DNA of 64,000 nt from Lineolata rhizophorae (taxonomy: Eukaryota; Ascomycota; Dothideomycetes; Lineolatales; Lineolataceae). The stretch's first letter is position 1. Each line of letters begins with the position of its first letter. Made by a program: the position numbers and the translations under genes. A model generated the notes under the pieces. It worked only from the letters and a program-made list of their open reading frames with translations. It was not told the origin of the DNA and did no database searches. Of the stretch, positions 56,133 through 64,000 are shown in pieces. The stretch covers positions 730,246 to 794,245 of the forward strand of contig MU001674.1 in NCBI GenBank assembly GCA_010093515.1, in the 5' to 3' direction.

Positions 56133-58769
56133 ATGGCTGAGCCCGGAAAGCGCAAGGCTGCCCGGACGCCCGACGTCGAACACGGCGCCCGGCCCAACTC
56201 GTCCACGAAGCGGCAGCGGGTCTCCCAAGCCTGCGACCAGTGCCGCACAGCACGCGAGAAATGTGACGGCATTCGCCCGGCATGCTCCACCTGTGCTTCC
56301 TCAAGCCGGGCCTGCTCGTACGCCGCCAACCCGAAGAAACGGGGCATCCAATCGGGTTACATCAAAGTGCTCGAGGAAGCTTTGGCCTGGTTGTTCTGCA
56401 ATTCCCGTGGTTGCGAGGAGGCGTTGCGCTTCGCCCTGACAACCGGCGATCATGATCACCCCGTCAGGTTTCGGCACACGGAGCCGGAGGTAGAGGCGAA
56501 GGACCTGCATACGGTTTGGAGGAAGAGCCGTTTTCGTACGGAAGTCGACCGACTCCTTTCCGGAGACTCCGCCAACGGGCCCCCTTCGTTGCCGGATGAT
56601 GGGCCTGTTCGGTTTATTGGTCCTCATCGATCGCGGGACGCGCCGCAGAATTCCATCGGCCCTGATTCCACCGCGCCCGCTCAACTCATCGACAGGCTGG
56701 AGACGGTTCATTCTCCACGGTTGAGCCACCCAGGATTAGTTTACTCGGAATCGGCTGGAACATCATCAACGAACCGACCTATCTGTTACTCCACAGCTGA
56801 ACCTACAAGTGCAGGCGGCACCTATACAGAGTTAAGCCGTGGTCAGAAGGAGGCCAGCAATGGATTTGCTTGCCCAGACACAGGCGAAAGCCTACCGCCG
56901 GACTCAACTTCAAAGGGTAGCTCCATACCCCAGAATACCCGTTCGCAAAGCAACACTGCTATGTATCACTCCTCGGGAAACTCTGAAGACAAGCAACCTT
57001 TCAAATTTCAAGCGGAAGCCTCTGCTCCCTGGAGGACGAGACCACAAAGGCCCCAGACGCTAAAGCTTCCGTCCAATTTTTGGAGACTACTTGACGTGTA
57101 CTTCGCTTATACGCATTCTTGGTTCCCAATCATCGACAAGCAAGAAGTCTTAAAGGCATCTTACTCCTATCACGAGCGAGGTCTGGAGCACCTTTCTGGG
57201 GCCCGTGATCAAGCCTCGCATGCACAACTTTGGAGTGTTATGGCTCTTGCTGCTTTTCAAGATGATGCAGGCGGTGCAAGTGATGCCAGTGGGGCCGAAC
57301 AACCAGCAAATGTCAGCCCACATATGATCCTCGATACTGCGCGCCAACTTATACCGTCCGAGGACGGATGCTTTGAAATTGGACACGCCGGTGCTCTTCT
57401 CCTCATCTCCCTCGCTTACATTGGCCAAAACGAATATATGACGGCGTGGATTCTTGTCGGAAAAGCTGTCCGGGTTGCGTTGCCCCGCAAATGTGCAAAC
57501 CAAACCCCAGATGAAGGTTTCCACTCGAATCATCCGAGGCGCAGGCTCATGCTCTTTGGTTGCTTTGTAGTCGATACAGTTCTATCGGCATACCATGGGT
57601 GTAAACGTCATCTATCTCGTCGAGATATGCACTTGTTGGGGATCTTGGACGAGGAAGGGCTAGAAGAGTGGCATCCATGGCAGGGCTGTGAAGGCTTCGG
57701 TAGTGATAAATCGCACTCTACGCAGCATTTAGTCAAGGCACCCGTTCATTCCTTGAGCATATTCAACAACCTTGTTCATCTGGTTGGAATTCTCGGGGAT
57801 TTTTCCATTCGGAAGATTCGAAATTGGCATCCGCAACCGACGCAAGACCTGATCCATGAGCTTCGTTCATGGGAGCTTAATCTTCCCGAACCCATGAGAT
57901 TTGTAGGGGAAGGCAATATTGAGGATGCCTATACTCCACCTTCTCTTAATCTGTTCTTCACATACAACGTCCTACGACTAATTCTCGGCGGGCATAAAGA
58001 TCTTTTCGCCGCACGGCAGATTGTGAATTCACTAGAATTACACAACAGAAGATTTGGGTTGTTGACAACTCCTTGTCTAGCGCGACTCTTAATATTCATT
58101 GTCAAGGAAGCAGGTTGCTTCGACACTCTCGAACCTACCGAAATGAGGATATTGGAAACCTCCCTTTCCGAAATGGCATTCTCACACAGGACAGGTCCAA
58201 GTGATGAGCCACAATGTCATACCCTCAGCCGCGAGAGATTAGACGGGCACGGTAATTACGTGCTTAAAGAGATGTCTTATGGCGGTGTGGGGAAGACAGG
58301 AGATGAAGCTTCTAATAATTCTAGGATCGGCTTCCCACACACACGATCCAGTGTCTGGAACTCGGTGTTTGGGGATAACAGGATGCAAACGACCCCACAT
58401 CAGGATCCATGGCAATGGAACACTCCAGGATTTCCATCCTTACATAATCCCCTTTCAGAAAACCCTCATTTTACAGACGAACCTTCGTTCATCGATAGAG
58501 AATCGTACCCCTTACCTCACACCGACATGGACCTAGCTATGAGTTCTTCTGCATCCTTTGGTCGGGAGTCTACTGTTGATCGTTCGTTGGGCCGCGTAGA
58601 CTCCATTGATCTTGAGGCCCTGTCTAGGGATCTTGCATCTCTCGAAAGCGCAGAGAGTACACAGAGCCAGCCCGAGTTCATGCAGAATCTTGGATTCGCG
58701 CCGAATATGAATCTGAATGATATATCAAACGAGGGCTATGGATATTTGGATGCCATTTTTTTCAGTTGA
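56133..58769 (+). CDS. qutA: Quinate pathway transcriptional activator QutA (qa-1F), Zn2Cys6
   Basis: One frame of 878 residues without introns, somewhat longer than Neurospora qa-1F (816). The Zn2Cys6 cluster is CDQCRTAREKCDG...CSTCASSSRAC (Cys34, 37, 44, 51, 54, 61), followed by a linker (NPKKRGIQSGYIKVLEEALAW, coiled-coil-like). The fungal-specific transcription-factor middle homology region lies at about 300-540 (YFAYTHSWFPIIDKQEVL, RRRLMLFGCFVVDTVLSAYHG). The acidic Ser/Asp-rich C-terminus is a probable activation region. QutA drives the structural qut genes and its own gene in response to quinate; QutR binds and masks it. The pairing with qutR on a divergent promoter is the strongest context evidence. 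Confidence 0.92.
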   Translation: MAEPGKRKAARTPDVEHGARPNSSTKRQRVSQACDQCRTAREKCDGIRPACSTCASSSRACSYAANPKKRGIQSGYIKVLEEALAWLFCNSRGCEEALRFALTTGDHDHPVRFRHTEPEVEAKDLHTVWRKSRFRTEVDRLLSGDSANGPPSLPDDGPVRFIGPHRSRDAPQNSIGPDSTAPAQLIDRLETVHSPRLSHPGLVYSESAGTSSTNRPICYSTAEPTSAGGTYTELSRGQKEASNGFACPDTGESLPPDSTSKGSSIPQNTRSQSNTAMYHSSGNSEDKQPFKFQAEASAPWRTRPQRPQTLKLPSNFWRLLDVYFAYTHSWFPIIDKQEVLKASYSYHERGLEHLSGARDQASHAQLWSVMALAAFQDDAGGASDASGAEQPANVSPHMILDTARQLIPSEDGCFEIGHAGALLLISLAYIGQNEYMTAWILVGKAVRVALPRKCANQTPDEGFHSNHPRRRLMLFGCFVVDTVLSAYHGCKRHLSRRDMHLLGILDEEGLEEWHPWQGCEGFGSDKSHSTQHLVKAPVHSLSIFNNLVHLVGILGDFSIRKIRNWHPQPTQDLIHELRSWELNLPEPMRFVGEGNIEDAYTPPSLNLFFTYNVLRLILGGHKDLFAARQIVNSLELHNRRFGLLTTPCLARLLIFIVKEAGCFDTLEPTEMRILETSLSEMAFSHRTGPSDEPQCHTLSRERLDGHGNYVLKEMSYGGVGKTGDEASNNSRIGFPHTRSSVWNSVFGDNRMQTTPHQDPWQWNTPGFPSLHNPLSENPHFTDEPSFIDRESYPLPHTDMDLAMSSSASFGRESTVDRSLGRVDSIDLEALSRDLASLESAESTQSQPEFMQNLGFAPNMNLNDISNEGYGYLDAIFFS

Positions 58770-58953
58770 TACAGAATCTCTCGATGCACTCGATTTCGCT
58801 CACACGTACTTCAAATAAGAACTCGATGTTTATAACATTATGTTGCGCCTCGCATTTACATCTTTCATCAGGAAGCCGGCGAGCCTTCTCTCGGCTCCCG
58901 CCTAGGCACCTCAATCATTCGTAGAGGTCATACATGCACAACCTATACGTCCG

Positions 58954-59979
58954 CTAGATCCGAAATCTAACGTCCTCTAACCGGAGATCTTCTATCAATT
59001 TCTTCCAACCAGCTGCGGCCCGATTAGCTGCGTCAGCCGGCACGTCGGGCGAAGGGTTCATCAGGCGGCGGGAGAAGACTTCGCAAGACATCCAGCCTGT
59101 GAACCCCAATCCATGGGTGAGGGCTTTAGTAATCCTTGCCACTGGCAAACATCCGCCAACCGTATCATTTGGGAAAGACCTTGCAGCTCTTGCCCAGCTC
59201 ATCATAGCCGGCTGTCCGTCGACATACCACTCGTGTCCCTTGATAAGAGGCCTAGCAGGCTTTTCTGCGTCGCCAACCTGAATGTAGACGACCTTCCTAG
59301 GATCCACGGTATTGACCAACCGGTTCAGCGAATCATCGAGTATGGTGTCTGCGTCCTTGGCGATAACTTCAGTTGCAACCGGATCGGCACACAGACTCGC
59401 CCCGATTTGAAACGTGTCTAGGAGGATACCGAAGTTTGATCTGTCGACCTTTTGAACGATATTCCAGGCCTTTTCCCAGGTATCTACGAACGTACCCCAT
59501 GCCATATGTTCGTAAGCGAATCGTACTGGAGGCATCTCTTGCCTTCCTAAATCCGCGAGCTTTCTCAAATCGGATATGATCAGCTCCTCGTCGCCGCTGA
59601 CACCCTCCCGAAGGAACTGCGAAGGTATCTCAATAGTGTCCGTGCCAAGGATTTTCACAAACCGAAACCATAGCTTCAATTTCAGAATGTGCTCTTCGTG
59701 GGTATTTCGGTCGAGCAGGCCTTCGTAGAAACCGAAAGGTTGCAATGCAATGATCTGAATGCTGCGTTCATCGCACAGTCGTCGGATCATTCGCGCAGCT
59801 TTCATCCGATTATCGTCTGTGAGTCCGCCATCTTGCTTCGATGCGAGCGCCTCGAGGTCTTCATAGAATAACTCTACACCTTGGAAGTTATTGGCGGCTA
59901 AGGCGTCAAGTTTTGTTTCTATGTCGTGAACGGTCGCGCGGCCCACTGACATTGAGAGGATTGCCATCTTGTACGCCAT
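58954..59979 (-). CDS. qutC: 3-dehydroshikimate dehydratase QutC (qa-4)
   Basis: 341 residues without introns, starting at MAYKMAILSMSVGR; a further ATG at 60018 would add 13 residues. The sequence is a TIM-barrel of the xylose-isomerase-like (AP endonuclease 2) superfamily. VELFYEDLEAL, then FAYEHMAWGTFVDTWEKAW, ILLDTFQIGA and SCEVFSRRL carry the conserved acidic and His metal-binding positions. The enzyme converts 3-dehydroshikimate to protocatechuate, which enters the beta-ketoadipate route. Flanking genes of the cluster (qutA, qutE) support the assignment. Length is near known fungal enzymes (about 348-359). The C-terminus DLRLEDVRFRI is the family's. Confidence 0.93.
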   Translation of the reverse strand: MAYKMAILSMSVGRATVHDIETKLDALAANNFQGVELFYEDLEALASKQDGGLTDDNRMKAARMIRRLCDERSIQIIALQPFGFYEGLLDRNTHEEHILKLKLWFRFVKILGTDTIEIPSQFLREGVSGDEELIISDLRKLADLGRQEMPPVRFAYEHMAWGTFVDTWEKAWNIVQKVDRSNFGILLDTFQIGASLCADPVATEVIAKDADTILDDSLNRLVNTVDPRKVVYIQVGDAEKPARPLIKGHEWYVDGQPAMMSWARAARSFPNDTVGGCLPVARITKALTHGLGFTGWMSCEVFSRRLMNPSPDVPADAANRAAAGWKKLIEDLRLEDVRFRI

Positions 59980-60561
59980 TTTAGCAGGTTTCCTTATGGT
60001 AAGTCGGCAAATTTTCATTCAAACTGGGGCGGTGAGATGAGGAGCTGTCATCAAGCACAAAGTTGGAAATGAGCGAGATGACCCCAACTTTAACGAGGTA
60101 CACACAATGTTTGTTGTGGCGCTATGTGCAGTGACAATAGTGCACCATGCCTATCCGATTATCAAATCCCGGGATCTATCCAAGACCCGGTTATTGGCAG
60201 CTCATGACGCGGAGCCCAAAACAAGAGCCAATCATAGCACTCAATTCTGGCTATATATTTATCCTCGCGGGGCCCGGTACAAGCGCCTGTCACCTTGCCA
60301 ATATTCGCTTAGATGTAGTCGGCTTTGAGAGGCAATTATTAGTGCCCACCTTCTACATAGGTCGTGCGTCTATGAACTTCCAGCTGGCAGTAGTACAGTA
60401 AGATATTCAGGAGTTTGGAATGTAACACTATTGTATAGTTCTATGGGACGGTCATCTCACTCGGCATGGTCGAAAGCAATAAAGTTAGAACTGTTGTATA
60501 TACAGTATTTGCAGCCTCAGGTCCATAGTGCTTGACCTCTGTCCAACGAACGTCAACTAAA
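59980..60561. promoter_or_regulatory. qutC upstream region and qutE 3' flank
   Basis: 582 bp on the upstream side of qutC. A TATA-like stretch lies near 60250 (tatatatttatcc). No gene is supported. Confidence 0.55.
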
Positions 60562-61032
60562 TCAGATTTTCGCCCTAGACTTGAGGGTCGGAAGGCTCAG
60601 TGCGGATCGCAGCGCTACTTCATACCCATATGTTCCGAGCCCACAAATAACTGCCTCTGCTTGATCGCTAAGAAAGCTCCTGCAACGAAACTCCTCACGC
60701 TTGTGCACATTGGTGATGTGAACTTCGATAAATGGAATTTGGACGCCAATGAGTGCGTCACGAATAGCAACACTGGTATGTGTAAAAGCGCCAGGGTTGA
60801 TGATTATGGCGTCAAACTTCCCGCGAGCATCATGGATCGTATCGATAAGAGCGCCCTCCCAATTCGACTGGTATGCTTCAACGACAGCACCGAGAGACTT
60901 CGCGGTCGATTTCAGCGAGCTAACGACCTGCACAAGCGTTGTCGAGCCGTAGAGGTTCGGTTCCCTTGTGCCTAGAAGGTTGAGATTCGGCCCGTTAAGC
61001 AAAAGAACCATCATCTGACCCGTGGATGGCAT
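60562..61032 (-). CDS. qutE: Catabolic type II 3-dehydroquinase QutE (qa-2)
   Basis: 156 residues without introns, the family size. Motifs are [19 protein letters not shown] (with the active-site lid Arg and Tyr), [33 protein letters not shown] and [14 protein letters not shown] (catalytic His region). The enzyme dehydrates 3-dehydroquinate to 3-dehydroshikimate by anti-type syn elimination as a dodecamer. It is the catabolic counterpart of the type I activity in AROM. It diverges from qutG (367 bp apart) and follows qutC on the same strand. ATGs at residues 7 and 8 are alternatives. The start at 61032 keeps a conventional context. Confidence 0.95.
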   Translation of the reverse strand: MPSTGQMMVLLLNGPNLNLLGTREPNLYGSTTLVQVVSSLKSTAKSLGAVVEAYQSNWEGALIDTIHDARGKFDAIIINPGAFTHTSVAIRDALIGVQIPFIEVHITNVHKREEFRCRSFLSDQAEAVICGLGTYGYEVALRSALSLPTLKSRAKI

Positions 61033-61399
61033 GGCTTGTATTTGGGAATCGTTAGGGCTTTTTGGAGTGACAAATCGAGTAGGTCGTCGTACTACAGGAT
61101 ACTTTATTTATTATATTCGTCCGCCGTAGAGTCTACGAAGGAACGATAGTTTTGTAGTCTTTAGGGCGGAGCGATGAAATTTCCCCAGCCTAGTCGACAG
61201 TGTCCATGGAGTTGGCGGTAAAGCGTTCAACCGCCCCGCACTGAACTGGTGCAGATCCTAGTGCGTTCTGATAACTGAAAATACACTCCATAGCCATTTC
61301 CCGACAATGCCACCCAACGCAACCTCCACTTACCTATTAGGAGAATTCTAGTCTTGTTGGATTGTAGTGCCTTCCGCGGAATACCCCAATATCGCTACC
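61033..61399. promoter_or_regulatory. Divergent promoter region between qutE and qutG
   Basis: 367 bp with an AT-rich stretch near 61098-61120 (tactttatttattatattcg) that could supply TATA elements to qutE. No activator-site palindrome was seen by eye. Confidence 0.5.
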
Positions 61400-62956
61400 A
61401 TGTCGACCCATAATGCCGAGGATCTGGATAAAGTTTATTCATTCGCTATTAAGCTTGCCCGAGTGGCTGGTCGAATGCTTTTAGACTCCGCCGAGCAGAG
61501 ATACATACCTGACGGAAATAGAGAGGTTCAGGGTTTATCGGAAAAGGACAGTTCAGTCGACATAGTAACAAAGACGGATGAAGGTAAATCAATCCTAGTC
61601 TGGTAACTATTGAGTGATCATTGGAGCTTTCCGACGGATATTATCTATCTAGATAGTATCAACGTCGTTTAGTGGACTTAACTCGTTACTAACATGTTTC
61701 AGACGTCGAAAGCTTCATCAAAACAAGTATTGCTCAGCAGTACCCGGAACACAGGTGAGTTTACTCCTCGTGGGGGCCCTGCTGAGACCAGTCTTTAGAA
61801 GCTCGTCCAAGGGTGTATTGGAACGGAGTTGACAGGGTCAGTAGGTTTATTGGCGAAGAATCGTACTCGAAAGGCGCCTCCAAGCGATATTTGATTGACG
61901 ACGGGCCCACGTGGTGTGTCGACCCACTCGATGGTAAGTTCAACGTCTCCGATGTTCCACTGTATGTAGACCGTGTGTGGAAGTCGCATCCATCAGAGCA
62001 GTAATTGACGAGTAATACACTCTAGGGACCGTTAATTACACCCACTTGTTCCCTATGTTCTGCGTTTCTATCGGATTCGTACTCAATAGCCGTCCCATAA
62101 TAGGGGTCGTATATGCACCTTTCCTCGGCCAACTATTTACGGCTCGGGCAGGACATGGGGCATGGCTCAATGAGAAGCAACGCCTGCCTCTTGTTCGAGA
62201 TCCAATCCCACCCATTCCCTCAGAAGCTCCAAGGAACTGCATCTTCTCGTGTGAGTGGGGCAAGGATCGGAGGGACCATCCAGATAGCAATCTCCATCGA
62301 AAAGTGGAGAGTTTCATCACCATGGCCGCCGAGCAAAGTGGCCGAGAAGGGAAGGGGGGGATGGTTCACGGAGTTCGATGCCTTGGAAGGTAGGTTATCG
62401 GGCGCTTCCGTAGCCGTCCTGCGAGCACCGGAAATGACTTGCTAACATCAAGTCGTCGTCTGTAGTGCTACCATGGACCTAGCTTATACTGCTATGGGAT
62501 CGTTTGACATCTGGTGGGAAGGTGGCTGCTGGGAGTGGTGAGTCATGAACGGTTAATATTAGATGGGACAGGCAAAGAGTTTTACAACTTCCGCAGGGAC
62601 GTCGCGGCCGGCATTTGCATTTTGCAGGAGGCAGGCGGGCTTGTGACCGCTGCAAACCCCCCCGATGACGTGGAGAACTGTTCAATTGAGAATGCAAAAC
62701 TCGGAAGTCGTTTGTACCTTGCTATCCGGTAAGTCGAAGACGACTACCTTTGTGCTGCGAAGTAGTCGCTGAGGGCTGGGCACTAAGGCCCGGGGGAACT
62801 TTTTGGTCCGCTCTAGTTCATGCTTGAAACTAACGGGAGACAATAAGACCGGCCGGACCATCCCCAAACGAAACAGGCCGACTAGGGCAGGAAAGAGCTG
62901 TGCGAGAAGTTTGGAGGCGAGTCCGGAGGCTTGATTATACGAGACCCGGACAGTAG
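61400..62956 (+). CDS. qutG: Inositol-monophosphatase-family protein QutG (qa-X)
   Basis: Seven exons (61400-61583, 61703-61754, 61845-61933, 62026-62389, 62466-62537, 62597-62728, 62848-62956) give 333 residues, close to Aspergillus QutG (about 330). Phases are all consistent. The inositol-phosphatase signatures are visible: VDIVTKTDE, then PEHRFIGEES, then WCVDPLDGTVNYTH (metal-binding DPLDGT) and CWEWDVAAGICILQEAGG. The C-terminal exon ends VRRLDYTRPGQ. The biochemical role in quinate use is not established; the IMP-like fold is clear. It is the most intron-rich gene in the cluster, and its last exon starts inside a region with no other frame. The first exon and exon 3 acceptor (GTCAGTAG) are the weaker splices. 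Confidence 0.92.
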
Positions 62957-63161
62957 CGGAGAGTGTAGGTGGGAGTATCTTCCCATTAAGCAGCCGAGAT
63001 AAAGAGGAAAAAGTCAATTCGCCGTATATATTGGCGGCACCAAGTTACATGCTACAAAACAAAAGTGACATGAAGGAATCTGTGTCGTGCTCCTTCGCCA
63101 GGATCGCGGAGCACGAAACACTTGTATAACCTACATATACAGTGTACATGTCCGCCGGCGA

Positions 63162-64000
63162 TCACAGGCGAGCCACGCTGTCCAGCTCCTTCTCTTGATG
63201 CCTGGCCAACTCCTTCTCTATAGCGGCGTGTACTGCTTTAACAGGCAGTTCATGGACGTCTCGGCCGGTCCAAAATCGATCCTGCAGTAAAGTAAGCACT
63301 AATCGGGTACTCAGTCGAATAATAGAAAAGCACAGAAGCGTACCTGCTCGAGACCCTGCCAGATCAGGGCTTCGGTGCCAAGGATAACTTGCCATCCAGC
63401 GGTTTTGGCTAGCCGGGCGGTGGTTGTGAATGGATTAGGGTGATAACACATCTCCAGAATGGCACCCTTCTGTGGCTTGCTCAATATCACCTGGACAATT
63501 CGTCGTGTAATGCGCTCCGGCTCTGTCCTAGGCGCAATGTCCGGGATGCACGAAATGATAGCGCCGGGAGCTGGGAGTGCCTCGGCCTCTTTGACAGATG
63601 AGACGTGTGACAGAGCAGCCCCATACCCAGCTCGGGCGCACTCAGTTAATACTGTGGCAACCTCACGTTCGTCGCGATTCACGATGTAGATGTGGGAAGA
63701 ATGGAGCCATGTGCGTAGGGCGTAAATTGCGCTGCGAGCAGCACCACCCCCACCTACAACCAAGGCAGGCCTGTCATGGAAGACCTTCTCCGGATAGGCA
63801 ACGTTCTCGTAGAAAGCGTCACGTATGCCAATGACGTCCGTGTTCGTACCAACGAGAATCCTCCGTTTGAGTTCTGGATCGTCCCGGATGAACAAAGTGT
63901 TGCAGGCGCCAACATCGCGGGCCTCGTCGGTGAGCTCGTCGCAGTGCTTCATGATGGCGACCTTGTGGGGCATGGTTACTGAGGCGCCTGAGAGACTTGT
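63162..64000 (-). CDS. qutB: Quinate/shikimate dehydrogenase QutB (qa-3), cut by the right edge
   Basis: Two visible exons (64000-63344 and 63281-63162; GTACGC donor, CTGCAG acceptor). The N-terminus, about 75-80 residues, lies outside the window. The frame enters at [14 protein letters not shown], the substrate-binding motif. [23 protein letters not shown] and the Rossmann loop [14 protein letters not shown] follow. [19 protein letters not shown] and [19 protein letters not shown] close the family core, and the product ends KELDSVARL. The enzyme oxidises quinate or shikimate with NAD+, the first step of the catabolic pathway. Only the C-terminal part is on this strand before the edge, so the start cannot be set. 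Confidence 0.9.

Noticed and set aside
55800-56228. Upstream extension of the qutR frame over the qutA start
   Set aside because: Gly/Arg/Pro-rich sequence without family resemblance, overlapping the divergent qutA start region. The ATG at 55799 gives a sensible N-terminus.
55800-61399. Activator-site palindromes GGATAA-N4-TTATCC in the cluster promoters
   Set aside because: Only half-like words (for example ttatcc near 60258) were seen by eye; no full palindrome was found, so no site is listed.

Overview
The window is nuclear DNA of a filamentous ascomycete (Pezizomycotina, most likely a Sordariomycete). The evidence is dense genes on both strands, short introns (mostly 50-80 nt) with GTRNGT donors and CTAAC/CTGAC-like branch points, GC-rich coding sequence beside an AT-rich gene-free island, and a clustered quinate-utilisation (qa/qut) pathway. 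I reconstructed 27 protein genes. Two are cut by the window edges, and all splice models were made by eye from frame, splice consensus and family resemblance. I found no rRNA, CRISPR array or convincing tRNA.

Layout. 1-8 kb: edge of a probable mitochondrial-protein gene, a subtilisin-family (S8) protease, the monothiol glutaredoxin Grx3/4, ribosome-assembly factor Rpf2 and the folate enzyme Mtd1. 8-18 kb: Mms19/Met18 (cytosolic Fe-S assembly), nucleolar Nop12, and the Rpd3L histone-deacetylase subunit Dep1 (Sds3-like). 19-30 kb: sorting receptor Vps10, a large Scm3 centromere chaperone with Myb and AT-hook motifs, and autophagy protein Atg6/Beclin. 31-43 kb: CCAAT-binding subunit Hap3 with a long GC-rich upstream region, prefoldin subunit 2, Cmc2, a small fungal orphan, mitoribosomal mL54, a WrbA/Alt a 7-like quinone reductase and a G-patch protein. 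43-50 kb: a mitochondrial PPR protein, Orc3 and an orphan membrane-anchored protein. 49.8-53.2 kb: an AT-rich island of decayed repeats with no gene. 53.2-64 kb: the quinate cluster.

The quinate cluster holds QutR (repressor) and QutA (activator), divergently transcribed from 333 bp, followed by QutC (dehydroshikimate dehydratase), QutE (catabolic type II dehydroquinase), QutG (inositol-monophosphatase-like protein) and QutB (quinate/shikimate dehydrogenase, cut by the right edge). Together they would take quinate through 3-dehydroquinate and 3-dehydroshikimate to protocatechuate. No quinate permease (QutD/qa-y) lies in the window.

Most of the window is conserved housekeeping sequence. The points most worth a second look are the domain architecture of the Scm3 protein, the unusually long first intron of HAP3 with an in-frame internal ATG, the 2 kb GC-rich block upstream of HAP3, the two orphan genes, and the repeat structure in the AT-rich island. 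I did not find a clearly new multi-gene system.
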